Part shown: in pieces, positions 1 through 5,821 of the stretch
Numbering within the stretch: position 1 is the stretch's first letter
Layout: every line of letters begins with the position of its first letter
Assembly (NCBI GenBank): GCA_025964405.1
Contig: JAOPYW010000057.1
Span: 1-8,214, forward strand
From: Thermoleophilia bacterium
GTDB lineage: Bacteria > Actinomycetota > Thermoleophilia > Gaiellales > SKUG01
Reading direction: 5' to 3'
DNA length: 8,214 nucleotides
The notes under the pieces: model-generated
What the model was told of the DNA's origin: nothing
Database searches by the model: none
The model's input: the letters and a program-made list of their open reading frames with translations, nothing else
Translations under genes and position numbers: made by a program

Positions 1-1
1 G

Positions 2-550
2 CCGCCGACGCCGATCGTGCTCCTATTCGACCTCGTGCAGGCGGGCGTCGTGCTCCACGCGGCGTTCACCGCCCCGATTCCGCAGCACCTCACGCGGCAC
101 GCCCGCGAACGCCTCCACGAACGGGGCGACCAGCTCGAGCCCGACCCGCAGCGTCGCCGCCGCTGGCTCGCGGCCACGGTCGATCGGGCCCTGCGCGCCG
201 ACGCGCTCACGCTCGATGCGCCCAGCTGGGCTGCATCTGCACCGCTGCGCCAGGGCTTCGGCTGGACCACCCGCAAGCTCGCTGGCGAGGAAGTCGCGCT
301 GTTGGTCGCAGCTCCCCATTACGACGGGGGCAGCTGGAACGTCGTGACCGTGCTCTCGAAGTCGACGGCGATCTCGGTCGTGGGTCGGTTCGTGCGGGTG
401 TGGAAGCGCGGCACCCGCCTGCTCGGCAACCGCATCCGGTATCGCACCGCCCCGCCCGTTCGTGAGGCGGCGACGCGCCCGCCGCGCCTCGGTGACCTGT
501 CGCGCAAGCCGCGCCGCCCGCACTCGTTCCGCCCCCGCTCGCGCAACTGA
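2..550 (+). CDS. Unrecognised basic protein, 5' end outside the window
   Basis: The frame is open from base 2 to the TGA at 548-550. A GTG at 17 could start a 177-residue protein, but nothing before it resembles a ribosome binding site and the frame stays open to the window edge, so the true start is probably upstream. Numbering from the GTG, residues 26-37 read LTRHARERLHER. Residues 79-115 (RQGFGWTTRKLAGEEVALLV, then a strand around WNVVTVLS) look like beta strands. The order (Arg/His-rich helix, then strands ending in NVVTVLS) loosely recalls small DUF4258/RelE-like toxin folds. That is a weak shape resemblance, not an identification. The tail after residue 135 is rich in Arg and Pro and probably disordered, possibly nucleic-acid binding. 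The thioesterase gene follows after 28 nt on the same strand, so the two may be co-transcribed. Function unknown. Confidence 0.6.
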   Translation, partial: PPTPIVLLFDLVQAGVVLHAAFTAPIPQHLTRHARERLHERGDQLEPDPQRRRRWLAATVDRALRADALTLDAPSWAASAPLRQGFGWTTRKLAGEEVALLVAAPHYDGGSWNVVTVLSKSTAISVVGRFVRVWKRGTRLLGNRIRYRTAPPVREAATRPPRLGDLSRKPRRPHSFRPRSRN

Positions 551-565
551 CCCGACCCGACGTGC

Positions 566-570
566 GAGGA
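566..570 (+). promoter_or_regulatory. Ribosome binding site of the thioesterase gene
   Basis: GAGGA lies 8 nt before the ATG at 579. It decides the start: the frame is open from further upstream (an in-frame start candidate lies at 462), but that would overlap the preceding gene and add an Arg-rich stretch unlike any hotdog thioesterase. Confidence 0.75.
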
Positions 571-578
571 TTCGGCCC

Positions 579-1043
579 ATGGCCTGGCAGGACGAGATCA
601 GCAGCGCGCAGTGGAGCCCCGGTGACGAGCTGCCCTCGCACAACGAGACGTGCATGGTGTGCGGCAGCGAGAGCCCGTCGTCGCCGCTGCTCGACCGCTG
701 GCGCGTGCTCGCGGGCGGGGAGCAGGTCGGCACGCGCATCCGCTTCGACGACCGCCACCAGGGCGCGCCGGCCTACGCGCACGGCGGTGCGGTCGCGGCG
801 CTGCTCGACGATGCGATGGGCTATGTCAGCTTCCTCGTGCAGCGCATCTTCGTGACCGCGCACCTCGAGGTCGACTACCGACGGCCGGTGCTGCTCGGGA
901 GTGAGTACGACGTGGTCGCGTGGTGCGACGCGGTCGACGGACGCAAGGTGCACGCCACGGCGGAGCTGCGTGACGGCGACACCGTGATCGCCTCCGGCAC
1001 GGGCCTGTTCGTGGTCGTCGAGCTCGAGCATTTCCAGCCCTGA
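579..1043 (+). CDS. Hotdog-fold acyl-CoA thioesterase (PaaI / 4HBT family)
   Basis: A 154-residue protein, the usual length for a single-domain hotdog thioesterase, which hydrolyses acyl-CoA thioesters in the cytosol as a dimer or tetramer. Residues 25-29 are CMVCG, followed by ESPSSP. This matches the N-terminal 'C-x-x-CG...NP' block of this subgroup and could bind a metal or be structural. The family's core motif is at 67-81 (AHGGAVAALLDDAMG): His68-Gly69-Gly70 opens the central hotdog helix, and Asp77 or Asp78 is the likely acidic catalytic residue. Residues 92-106 (VTAHLEVDYRRPVLL) are the typical following strand, and the C-terminal strands end in GTGLFVVVELEHF. Similar proteins work in phenylacetate or fatty-acid turnover, but substrate cannot be read from the sequence. 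It follows the preceding gene by 28 nt and converges with the phospholipase D gene, whose stop lies 21 bp away. Confidence 0.93.
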   Translation: MAWQDEISSAQWSPGDELPSHNETCMVCGSESPSSPLLDRWRVLAGGEQVGTRIRFDDRHQGAPAYAHGGAVAALLDDAMGYVSFLVQRIFVTAHLEVDYRRPVLLGSEYDVVAWCDAVDGRKVHATAELRDGDTVIASGTGLFVVVELEHFQP

Positions 1044-1064
1044 CGCGAGCGACCCGGCGCGCGC

Positions 1065-2423
1065 TCAGTACTGCAGGTTGAAGAGCTTCTGCAGGGTCGC
1101 GAGGGTCTTCCAGCCGCGCTGCGCATCCTGCGACGGCGCGAGCGTGCGGGCGAGCTCCTCGCGTCGACCGAACACGCCCTCGAGCGAGGCGACGATGCCG
1201 ACATCGTCGGTGACGATCGCGTTCTCGTAGTTGCGGATCGTCGACGAGCGGTCGAGGTTGAACGAACCGACGGTTGCGAGGTCGTCGGCGATCCACGCCT
1301 TGGCGTGCGAGAAGCCGGGAGTGTGGAAGATGGTGCCACCGGCGTCCTGGATCTGCTGCGCCCAGGCGTAGCGCAGCGGGGCGGTGAAGAAATCCTGCGG
1401 CTGGGTGGCGAAGGAGCCGACCCGGGAGGTCACGAGCACGCGCACGTCGACGCCGCGTTCGGCTGCGGCCACGACCTCGCGCATCACCTTCGGGTCGGCG
1501 AGGTAGGGGTTCGCGATCCAGAGCCGCTTCGTCGCGGTGCGGGCCTGGTCGACGAACAGCTCGGTCACCTCGCGGCGGGTGCGGTTGCCGTTGGAGACCA
1601 TGAGCGCCATCGACCTGGCGTCGCTCACGGGCGTGTCGAGGCCTCGGTGGAGGAGGGCGGTGTGGGCCTCGCTCACCGAGCCGCCGAGGGCGCGATTGCC
1701 GGCCACGTTGACCGCGCCGGCCTGCGCCGCGATCGGCCCCTCGGCGCGCAGCATCAGGTCGTGCCACGGCGCCCACCCGTCGACGACGTTCATGCCGCCC
1801 TGATACGTGACGCGGGCGTCGATCTCGTAGATCTTGCGGTGGTTGGCGGCGAAGTGGGCGTCGTTGGTGGGCCCGCGCCCCCACGAGAACTTCTTGATGT
1901 GCACGTCGACGCCGGCGTCGCGCAGCGAGGCCACCATCGCGCGCGCGGCCCGTCGCCCGCCGCTGGGAATGAGCAGGCGCGAACCGATCTGGTCGAGCAG
2001 CATCGTGACCTCGACACCGGCACGCGAGCGCTCCTTGAGCGCTTCGAGCATCGCGTGGGAGATGACACCCCCCGGCTCACCCGGGGCGACGGCGAACTGG
2101 CTGATCGTGATGTGGTGCTGGGCGCCGCGGATGTCGTCGAGCACGCGCGCTGCGAACTGCTCGGTTCCCTCGATGAGCTCGAGCTTGTTGCCGGTCGTCG
2201 CCACGAGCCCGCGGCCCGCTTCGTCGCCGAGGCGCAGGAGGTCGTCGACCTGCGCGTGCGCGGCCTTCGACGCAGTACGCGCCACGGCGCGCACGACTCC
2301 CAAGCTGTCTCCCCCGATCCCCATCACCTGGATTTCGGGAGATGCCGCCGTGTTTGGTGCAGATTTCGGGGGAGCGGCCACAGGTGGGCCGGTTCCGTGC
2401 GCGGTGGTGGCCACCGGGCGCAT
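1065..2423 (-). CDS. Phospholipase D / cardiolipin synthase-like protein with two HKD motifs
   Basis: A 452-residue protein from the ATG at 2423. An in-frame GTG at 2450 adds nine residues, but the ATG has GGGAG 9 nt upstream and the GTG has nothing. Both catalytic HxK(x)4D motifs of the PLD superfamily are intact: His195-Arg-Lys197...Asp202 (NHRKIYEID), followed by QGGMNVVDGW, and His373-Ala-Lys375...Asp380 (SHAKAWIADD), followed by GSFNLDRSS and NYEN. The two histidines are expected to form and resolve a phosphohistidine intermediate on a phosphodiester. The layout resembles ClsB-type cardiolipin synthases, which transfer phosphatidyl groups. Unlike ClsA there are no N-terminal membrane helices. 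Unlike secreted PLDs no signal peptide is visible. Residues 1-35 are a Pro/Ala/Thr-rich, probably disordered leader including APNTA at 22-26. The usual Trp after the first motif's 'EGP' block is absent. Lipid or nucleic-acid substrates are both possible. It diverges from an EndA-type nuclease gene. Confidence 0.93.
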   Translation of the reverse strand: MRPVATTAHGTGPPVAAPPKSAPNTAASPEIQVMGIGGDSLGVVRAVARTASKAAHAQVDDLLRLGDEAGRGLVATTGNKLELIEGTEQFAARVLDDIRGAQHHITISQFAVAPGEPGGVISHAMLEALKERSRAGVEVTMLLDQIGSRLLIPSGGRRAARAMVASLRDAGVDVHIKKFSWGRGPTNDAHFAANHRKIYEIDARVTYQGGMNVVDGWAPWHDLMLRAEGPIAAQAGAVNVAGNRALGGSVSEAHTALLHRGLDTPVSDARSMALMVSNGNRTRREVTELFVDQARTATKRLWIANPYLADPKVMREVVAAAERGVDVRVLVTSRVGSFATQPQDFFTAPLRYAWAQQIQDAGGTIFHTPGFSHAKAWIADDLATVGSFNLDRSSTIRNYENAIVTDDVGIVASLEGVFGRREELARTLAPSQDAQRGWKTLATLQKLFNLQY

Positions 2424-2432
2424 CGCGGCGTG

Positions 2433-2437
2433 CTCCC
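2433..2437 (-). promoter_or_regulatory. Probable ribosome binding site of the phospholipase D gene
   Basis: On the minus strand GGGAG stands 9 nt before the ATG at 2423. It supports that ATG over the GTG at 2450 (no such motif) and over a later ATG at 2324, whose only purine-rich motif (AGGTG) abuts the codon. Confidence 0.5.
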
Positions 2438-2446
2438 GGGCCGCTC

Positions 2447-2461
2447 CCACTGCGACAGTGG
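2447..2461. repeat. Inverted repeat CCACTG-CGA-CAGTGG between divergent genes
   Basis: Perfect 6-bp arms around a 3-bp centre, lying in the gap between the divergent phospholipase D and endonuclease genes. The symmetry and small size fit a dimeric regulator's half-sites. It overlaps by 4 bp a second inverted repeat at 2458-2478. No protein can be assigned to it. Confidence 0.4.
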
Positions 2462-2478
2462 TGGTCGCGCTCCACCAC
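2458..2478. repeat. Inverted repeat GTGGTGG-N7-CCACCAC between divergent genes
   Basis: Perfect 7-bp arms separated by TCGCGCT. As DNA it could be an operator. As RNA it would be a 7-bp hairpin with a 7-nt loop in the leader of the endonuclease or phospholipase D transcript. It shares 2458-2461 with the neighbouring repeat, so the two could not both form or be fully bound together. Confidence 0.4.
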
Positions 2479-2500
2479 CCCCGTCGTGCGTCGCCGCCCG

Positions 2501-2505
2501 AGAGG
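2501..2505 (+). promoter_or_regulatory. Ribosome binding site of the endonuclease gene
   Basis: AGAGG stands 7 nt before the GTG at 2513. It decides the start, since the open frame extends back to an ATG at 2342 through an Arg/Trp/Pro-rich stretch that overlaps the phospholipase D gene. Confidence 0.7.
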
Positions 2506-2512
2506 TCGCCCC

Positions 2513-3409
2513 GTGCAGGTCACAGCTCCGAACACAGCCCTGCTCCGTGGCCGCTCCAGCGCGTCGGCCCCGACCGCTGCGGAGTTCTACGCGCCGGTGG
2601 ATCACCTGACGGGAACCGCCCTGGCGGGCGGCGTTCGGTCGTTGCTCGACCGGGCGGAGCAGTCGCCCGCCAACCAGAATCCGGGCCATTCCTATGACAA
2701 GGCGCGCGACTTCATGTTCGCGAAGCTCGACCGCGCCGCCGACGGCACCGGCATGGTCGACCTCTATTCCGGTGCCACGCTGCACGGCGTGAGCAGCCGC
2801 GGCTCGGCGAACGGCGCGGGCGTCAACACCGAGCACATCTGGCCGCAGAGCCAGGGGGCCACCGGGCCGGTCAAGGCAGACCTGCAGCATCTCGGCGCAA
2901 CGCTCCAACCCATCAACGAATACCGCTGGCACCTGCCCTACGGCGACGTGGTCGACGCGCAGGACGGTGCCGCACCCTTCCAGTTGCCGCAGGGCGCCGG
3001 GTCGGTCGGCTTCGACGCCGCCGGGCGCCTCGTCTACGAACCGCGCGATGCGATCAAGGGCGTGATCGCGCGCCGCCTCATGTACGTGCAGGCGCACTAC
3101 GGCGCGCAGGCTCCGCTGCCGCAGGACTGGAACAACCGAGGCTTCACCGACTCGCTGCCGACCCTCCTCGCGTGGCATGCGGCGCACCTGCCCGACGCCG
3201 CCGAACTGCGTCGCAACGACCTCGTGGCCGGTTTCGAGGGGATCCGCAACCCGGTGGTGGACCACCCCGAGTGGGCCGCCGACCTGATGGCCGGACTCGC
3301 GACCACGCCGGCTCCGCGGCCCCGCGACGAGCAGCTCACCGAATGGGTCGAATTCCTGAAGGATCCGTCGGGCGAGCACGGCGGCGCAGGCGTCGAACGG
3401 GCCGCCTGA
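2513..3409 (+). CDS. Endonuclease I family nuclease (EndA / Vvn type, beta-beta-alpha-metal fold)
   Basis: A 298-residue protein from GTG 2513. The endonuclease I signature is clear and in order: SYDKARDFMFAKLD (60-73), NTEHIWPQS (105-113) with catalytic His108 and neighbouring Glu107, KADLQHL (121-127), NEYRWHLPYG (135-144) whose Asn135 corresponds to the metal-binding Asn of the family, DAIKGVIARRLMYVQAHYG (179-197), and a C-terminal WH...P...ELRRND...RNPVVDHPEW block (221-254). The family cuts DNA, and often RNA, without sequence preference, using one Mg2+. Characterised members are usually exported or periplasmic, but here the first 60 residues (Ala/Thr/Ser-rich, then DHLTGTALAGGVRSLLDRAE) have no hydrophobic core, and the upstream frame does not supply one. 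That leaves the site of action open. Residues 5-9 read APNTA, a string also found near the start of the divergent phospholipase D protein. The gene ends TGA, with an in-frame TAG three codons later. Confidence 0.93.
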   Translation: MQVTAPNTALLRGRSSASAPTAAEFYAPVDHLTGTALAGGVRSLLDRAEQSPANQNPGHSYDKARDFMFAKLDRAADGTGMVDLYSGATLHGVSSRGSANGAGVNTEHIWPQSQGATGPVKADLQHLGATLQPINEYRWHLPYGDVVDAQDGAAPFQLPQGAGSVGFDAAGRLVYEPRDAIKGVIARRLMYVQAHYGAQAPLPQDWNNRGFTDSLPTLLAWHAAHLPDAAELRRNDLVAGFEGIRNPVVDHPEWAADLMAGLATTPAPRPRDEQLTEWVEFLKDPSGEHGGAGVERAA

Positions 3410-3426
3410 CCTAACTAGAGCGCTGA

Positions 3427-3442
3427 CCTCCACTTCCGGAGG
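3427..3442 (+). terminator. Possible weak hairpin after the endonuclease gene
   Basis: CCTCC-ACTTCC-GGAGG starts 17 nt after the endonuclease stop and precedes the exporter promoter. The stem is only 5 bp and no T-run follows, so it is at best a weak terminator. The placement between two same-strand genes with a separate promoter is the main support. Confidence 0.3.
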
Positions 3443-3473
3443 GCCGTGGCGTGCGCCGGGATGGGCGAGCCGC

Positions 3474-3479
3474 TACCAT
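3474..3479 (+). promoter_or_regulatory. Probable -10 box of the MMPL exporter promoter
   Basis: TACCAT fits the actinobacterial TAnnnT pattern. The predicted transcription start is about A3486, giving a leader of about 50 nt before the ATG at 3536. No convincing -35 box lies 16-18 bp upstream. The sequence from 3471 to 3493 is almost the same as that at 7891-7914 in front of the MFS gene, which supports a real promoter. Confidence 0.55.
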
Positions 3480-3526
3480 GCGCGGATCATCCGTGTGCTG
3501 GGCAGGTCCGGCGCACCGTTCTCCAC

Positions 3527-3531
3527 AGGGG
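3527..3531 (+). promoter_or_regulatory. Probable ribosome binding site of the MMPL exporter gene
   Basis: AGGGG lies 4 nt before the ATG at 3536, a short but usable spacing. It favours this ATG over the longer frame from 3446, which would begin before the predicted promoter. Confidence 0.5.
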
Positions 3532-3535
3532 TCGC

Positions 3536-5773
3536 ATGGAAGCCATTGCTCGTTTTGCCGCACGCCGGCGCTGGATCGTCATCGTCGGATGGCTCGTGCT
3601 GCTCGTCGGCGTGGGGGCGATCGTGTCGAACGTGGGCACCGCGTACAGCGACGACTTCAAGTTGCCCGACACCGAGTCGACACGTGCGTACGACGCGCTC
3701 GGCGAGGGGTTCCAGGGCGCGTCGGGTGACGTCGAGCAGATCGTCGTGCGCGCCGACGCGGGAGCGAAGGTCACCGATGCGAAGCAGCAGGCGCAGGTGG
3801 AGGAGCTGCTCGCGAAGGTCGCGAAGCTGCCGCACGTGACCGGCGTGGTCAGCCCGTATGACGAGGCCGGGGCCGCGCAGGTCTCCGCGAACGGACGCAT
3901 CGCGTTCGCGACCGTCAACTTCGACGAGGCGGTGCCGCCGCTCGACATGAAGTATGTCGAGCGCGTGATGGATGCTGTTGAGGAGGCCGACTCGGGCGGC
4001 GAGGGCGTGGGCTTTGCGATCGGCGGCAACGGCGCCGAGCAGGTGCGCCAGACCCAGGCCGACGGCAGTACCCTGCAGCTCGTGGTCGAGCTCGCCGGCG
4101 TGGCGATCGCGTTCATCGTGATGCTCGTGGCGTTCGGATCCTTCTTCGCCGCACTGCTCCCCCTGCTCACCGCCATCATCGCCCTCGGCGTCGGGCAGTC
4201 GGTGATCGGGCTGCTCTCGCACGGCATCGGGGTCGCGAGCTTCGGGCCGCAGCTCGCCGCGCTCATCGGCCTCGGCGTCGGCATCGACTACTCCCTGTTC
4301 ATCGTGACGCGACACCGGGTCAACCTGCAGCGCGGCATGACGGTCGAGGATTCGATCGCGGTCGCCGTCACGACGGCGGGTCGTGCGGTCGTGTTCGCAG
4401 CGATCATCGTGTGCATCGCGCTGCTCGGCATGTTCCTGCTCGGCGTGAGCTTCCTCTACGGCGTGGCGATCTCGGCGAGCATCGTCGTGCTGTTCACGAT
4501 GTTCGCGTCGATCACGCTGCTGCCGGCCTTCCTGCGCGTGCTCGGCATGCGCGCCGTGTCGCGCCGCATGCGGCGCAGCATCGAGGCCTCGGCCAACCAC
4601 GACGAGCACCTCGAGGTGTCGCCGGGTTGGCTGCGCTGGGGACGCCTCGTGCAGCGCCGCAAGGTGCCGTTCGCGGTGGTCTCCGCCGTCGTGCTGCTGG
4701 TCATCGCCATCCCCTTCACGTCGCTGCGGCTCGGCTCTTCCGACGCCGGTAACGACCCGAAGGGCACGACGACGCGCAACGCATATGACTGGCTCTCGGA
4801 GGGCTTCGGCGCTGGCTTCAACGGTCCGTTCCAGCTCGTCGCACGGGTCGGCTCCGACGCCGATCGCGCGGCGTTCGAGTCGGCCGTCGCGGCGGTCGCG
4901 AAGACCGACGACGTGGCGCTCGCGACGCCCGCGACCTACAGCGAGAACGGCAAGGTCGCGATCAGCCAGGTCTACCCGAAGTCGAGTCCGCAGGCCGTGG
5001 CGACGTCCGACCTCCTGCACGAGCTGCGCGACGACGTGATCCCCGACGCGACGCGCGGTTCGGGCGTCGAGGTCTACGTGGGCGGCATCACCGCCGTGTT
5101 CGAGGACTTCGCGTCGGTGCTCGCGAACAAGCTCCCGCTCTTCATCGGCATCGTGGTCGCGCTGTCCTTCGTGCTGTTGATGCTCGTGTTCCGCAGCGTG
5201 CTCGTGCCGCTCGTGGCCGCCGTCATGAACCTGTTCGCGATCGGCGCGTCGTTCGGCATCGTCGTCGTGTTCTTCCAGTGGGGCTGGTTCGGCTCGGTGA
5301 CCGGGCTCGAGGGTGGACCGATCGAGGCGTTCGTGCCGGTGATGATGTTCGCGATCCTGTTCGGGCTCTCCATGGACTACGAGGTCTTCCTCGTCTCGCG
5401 CATGCACGAGGAGTGGGTGAAGCGCCGCGACAACGCCGACGCCGTGACGATCGGCCAGGCCGAGACAGGGCGCGTCATCACCGCGGCCGGACTGATCATG
5501 ATCTTCGTGTTCGCGAGCTTCGTGACGGGCGGCGAGCGCGTGATCGTGATGTTCAGCGTCGCGCTCGCCTCGGCGGTGCTGTTCGACGCGATGGTCATCC
5601 GCACCATGCTCGTGCCCGCGCTCATGCACCTCATCGGCCCGGCCAACTGGTGGATGCCCGCGTGGCTCGACCGCCTGCTGCCGAACCTCTCGATCGAGGG
5701 CCCGGCCCGCGCGGTGGAGCCGACGGCGGTCGCGGCCGCCGATGCTGCGACTGACACGCCGACGCACGACTGA
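3536..5773 (+). CDS. MMPL family (RND superfamily) membrane exporter
   Basis: A complete 745-residue protein, the normal size for an MMPL transporter. It is built as two similar halves. Membrane helix 1 is at about 13-31 (RRWIVIVGWLVLLVGVGAIV), followed by an extracytoplasmic domain (about 36-178) with the typical DTEST...Y..L...F start. Helices 2-6 run from about 181 to 335. Helix 7 is at about 377-394, with a second outer domain (about 395-530), and helices 8-12 lie at about 533-703. Both halves carry the family's proton-relay motif: GIDYSLFIVTRHR (Asp251-Tyr252) and SMDYEVFLVSRMHEEW (Asp614-Tyr615), matching the Asp-Tyr pairs of MmpL3. The start at residue 1 (MEAIARFAARRRW) is the usual short cytosolic N-terminus. 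Such proteins use proton motive force to export lipids or amphipathic compounds. The cargo is not evident here. The acidic, Ala/Thr-rich C-terminal tail (722-745) is partly encoded by a terminator-like inverted repeat. Confidence 0.96.
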   Translation: MEAIARFAARRRWIVIVGWLVLLVGVGAIVSNVGTAYSDDFKLPDTESTRAYDALGEGFQGASGDVEQIVVRADAGAKVTDAKQQAQVEELLAKVAKLPHVTGVVSPYDEAGAAQVSANGRIAFATVNFDEAVPPLDMKYVERVMDAVEEADSGGEGVGFAIGGNGAEQVRQTQADGSTLQLVVELAGVAIAFIVMLVAFGSFFAALLPLLTAIIALGVGQSVIGLLSHGIGVASFGPQLAALIGLGVGIDYSLFIVTRHRVNLQRGMTVEDSIAVAVTTAGRAVVFAAIIVCIALLGMFLLGVSFLYGVAISASIVVLFTMFASITLLPAFLRVLGMRAVSRRMRRSIEASANHDEHLEVSPGWLRWGRLVQRRKVPFAVVSAVVLLVIAIPFTSLRLGSSDAGNDPKGTTTRNAYDWLSEGFGAGFNGPFQLVARVGSDADRAAFESAVAAVAKTDDVALATPATYSENGKVAISQVYPKSSPQAVATSDLLHELRDDVIPDATRGSGVEVYVGGITAVFEDFASVLANKLPLFIGIVVALSFVLLMLVFRSVLVPLVAAVMNLFAIGASFGIVVVFFQWGWFGSVTGLEGGPIEAFVPVMMFAILFGLSMDYEVFLVSRMHEEWVKRRDNADAVTIGQAETGRVITAAGLIMIFVFASFVTGGERVIVMFSVALASAVLFDAMVIRTMLVPALMHLIGPANWWMPAWLDRLLPNLSIEGPARAVEPTAVAAADAATDTPTHD

Positions 5774-5792
5774 CATTCAGCGGCGTGTCAGT
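5750..5792. terminator. 12-bp perfect inverted repeat, likely bidirectional terminator
   Basis: ACTGACACGCCG (5750-5761) pairs perfectly with CGGCGTGTCAGT (5781-5792) around a 19-nt loop. The left arm is within the last codons of the exporter gene and the stop codon (5771-5773) lies in the loop. The right arm is 29 nt after the stop of the convergent lipoprotein gene, so it can serve both transcripts. No U-tract follows on either strand, which is common in high-GC actinobacteria. Confidence 0.65.
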
Positions 5793-5798
5793 GACACG
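5784..5798. repeat. 15-bp palindrome CGTGTCA-G-TGACACG nested in the terminator region
   Basis: Perfect 7-bp arms around G5791. Its left arm is also the right arm of the larger stem, so the region holds three TGACAC/GTGTCA units that can pair in two exclusive ways. It could be an alternative hairpin or a protein site. Confidence 0.5.
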
Positions 5799-5821
5799 GG
5801 CGGTGTGCGCCTGGCGGCCGG

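Noticed and set aside
1047..1066. GAGCG...CGCTC as a terminator between the thioesterase and phospholipase D genes
   Set aside because: The stem is only 5 bp in a CG-rich 21-bp gap, and longer pairing needs mismatches, so it cannot be told from chance.
2342..2512. An upstream extension of the endonuclease to an ATG at 2342 that might hold a signal peptide
   Set aside because: The extra 57 residues are Arg, Trp and Pro rich with no hydrophobic core, overlap the phospholipase D gene, and would bypass the good ribosome binding site before GTG 2513.
1305..2609. A 434-codon plus-strand frame opposite the phospholipase D gene
   Set aside because: The Arg/His/Val-rich composition has no motifs, while the minus strand encodes two intact HKD motifs in the right order.
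2324..3433. A 369-codon minus-strand frame opposite the endonuclease gene
   Set aside because: Complementary shadow. The plus frame has the complete endonuclease I signature and a good ribosome binding site.
3473..5776. A 767-codon open frame on the minus strand opposite the MMPL gene
   Set aside because: Its translation is dominated by His, Asp, Glu and Arg with no domain, the usual mirror image of a GC-rich gene. The plus-strand product has all MMPL motifs.
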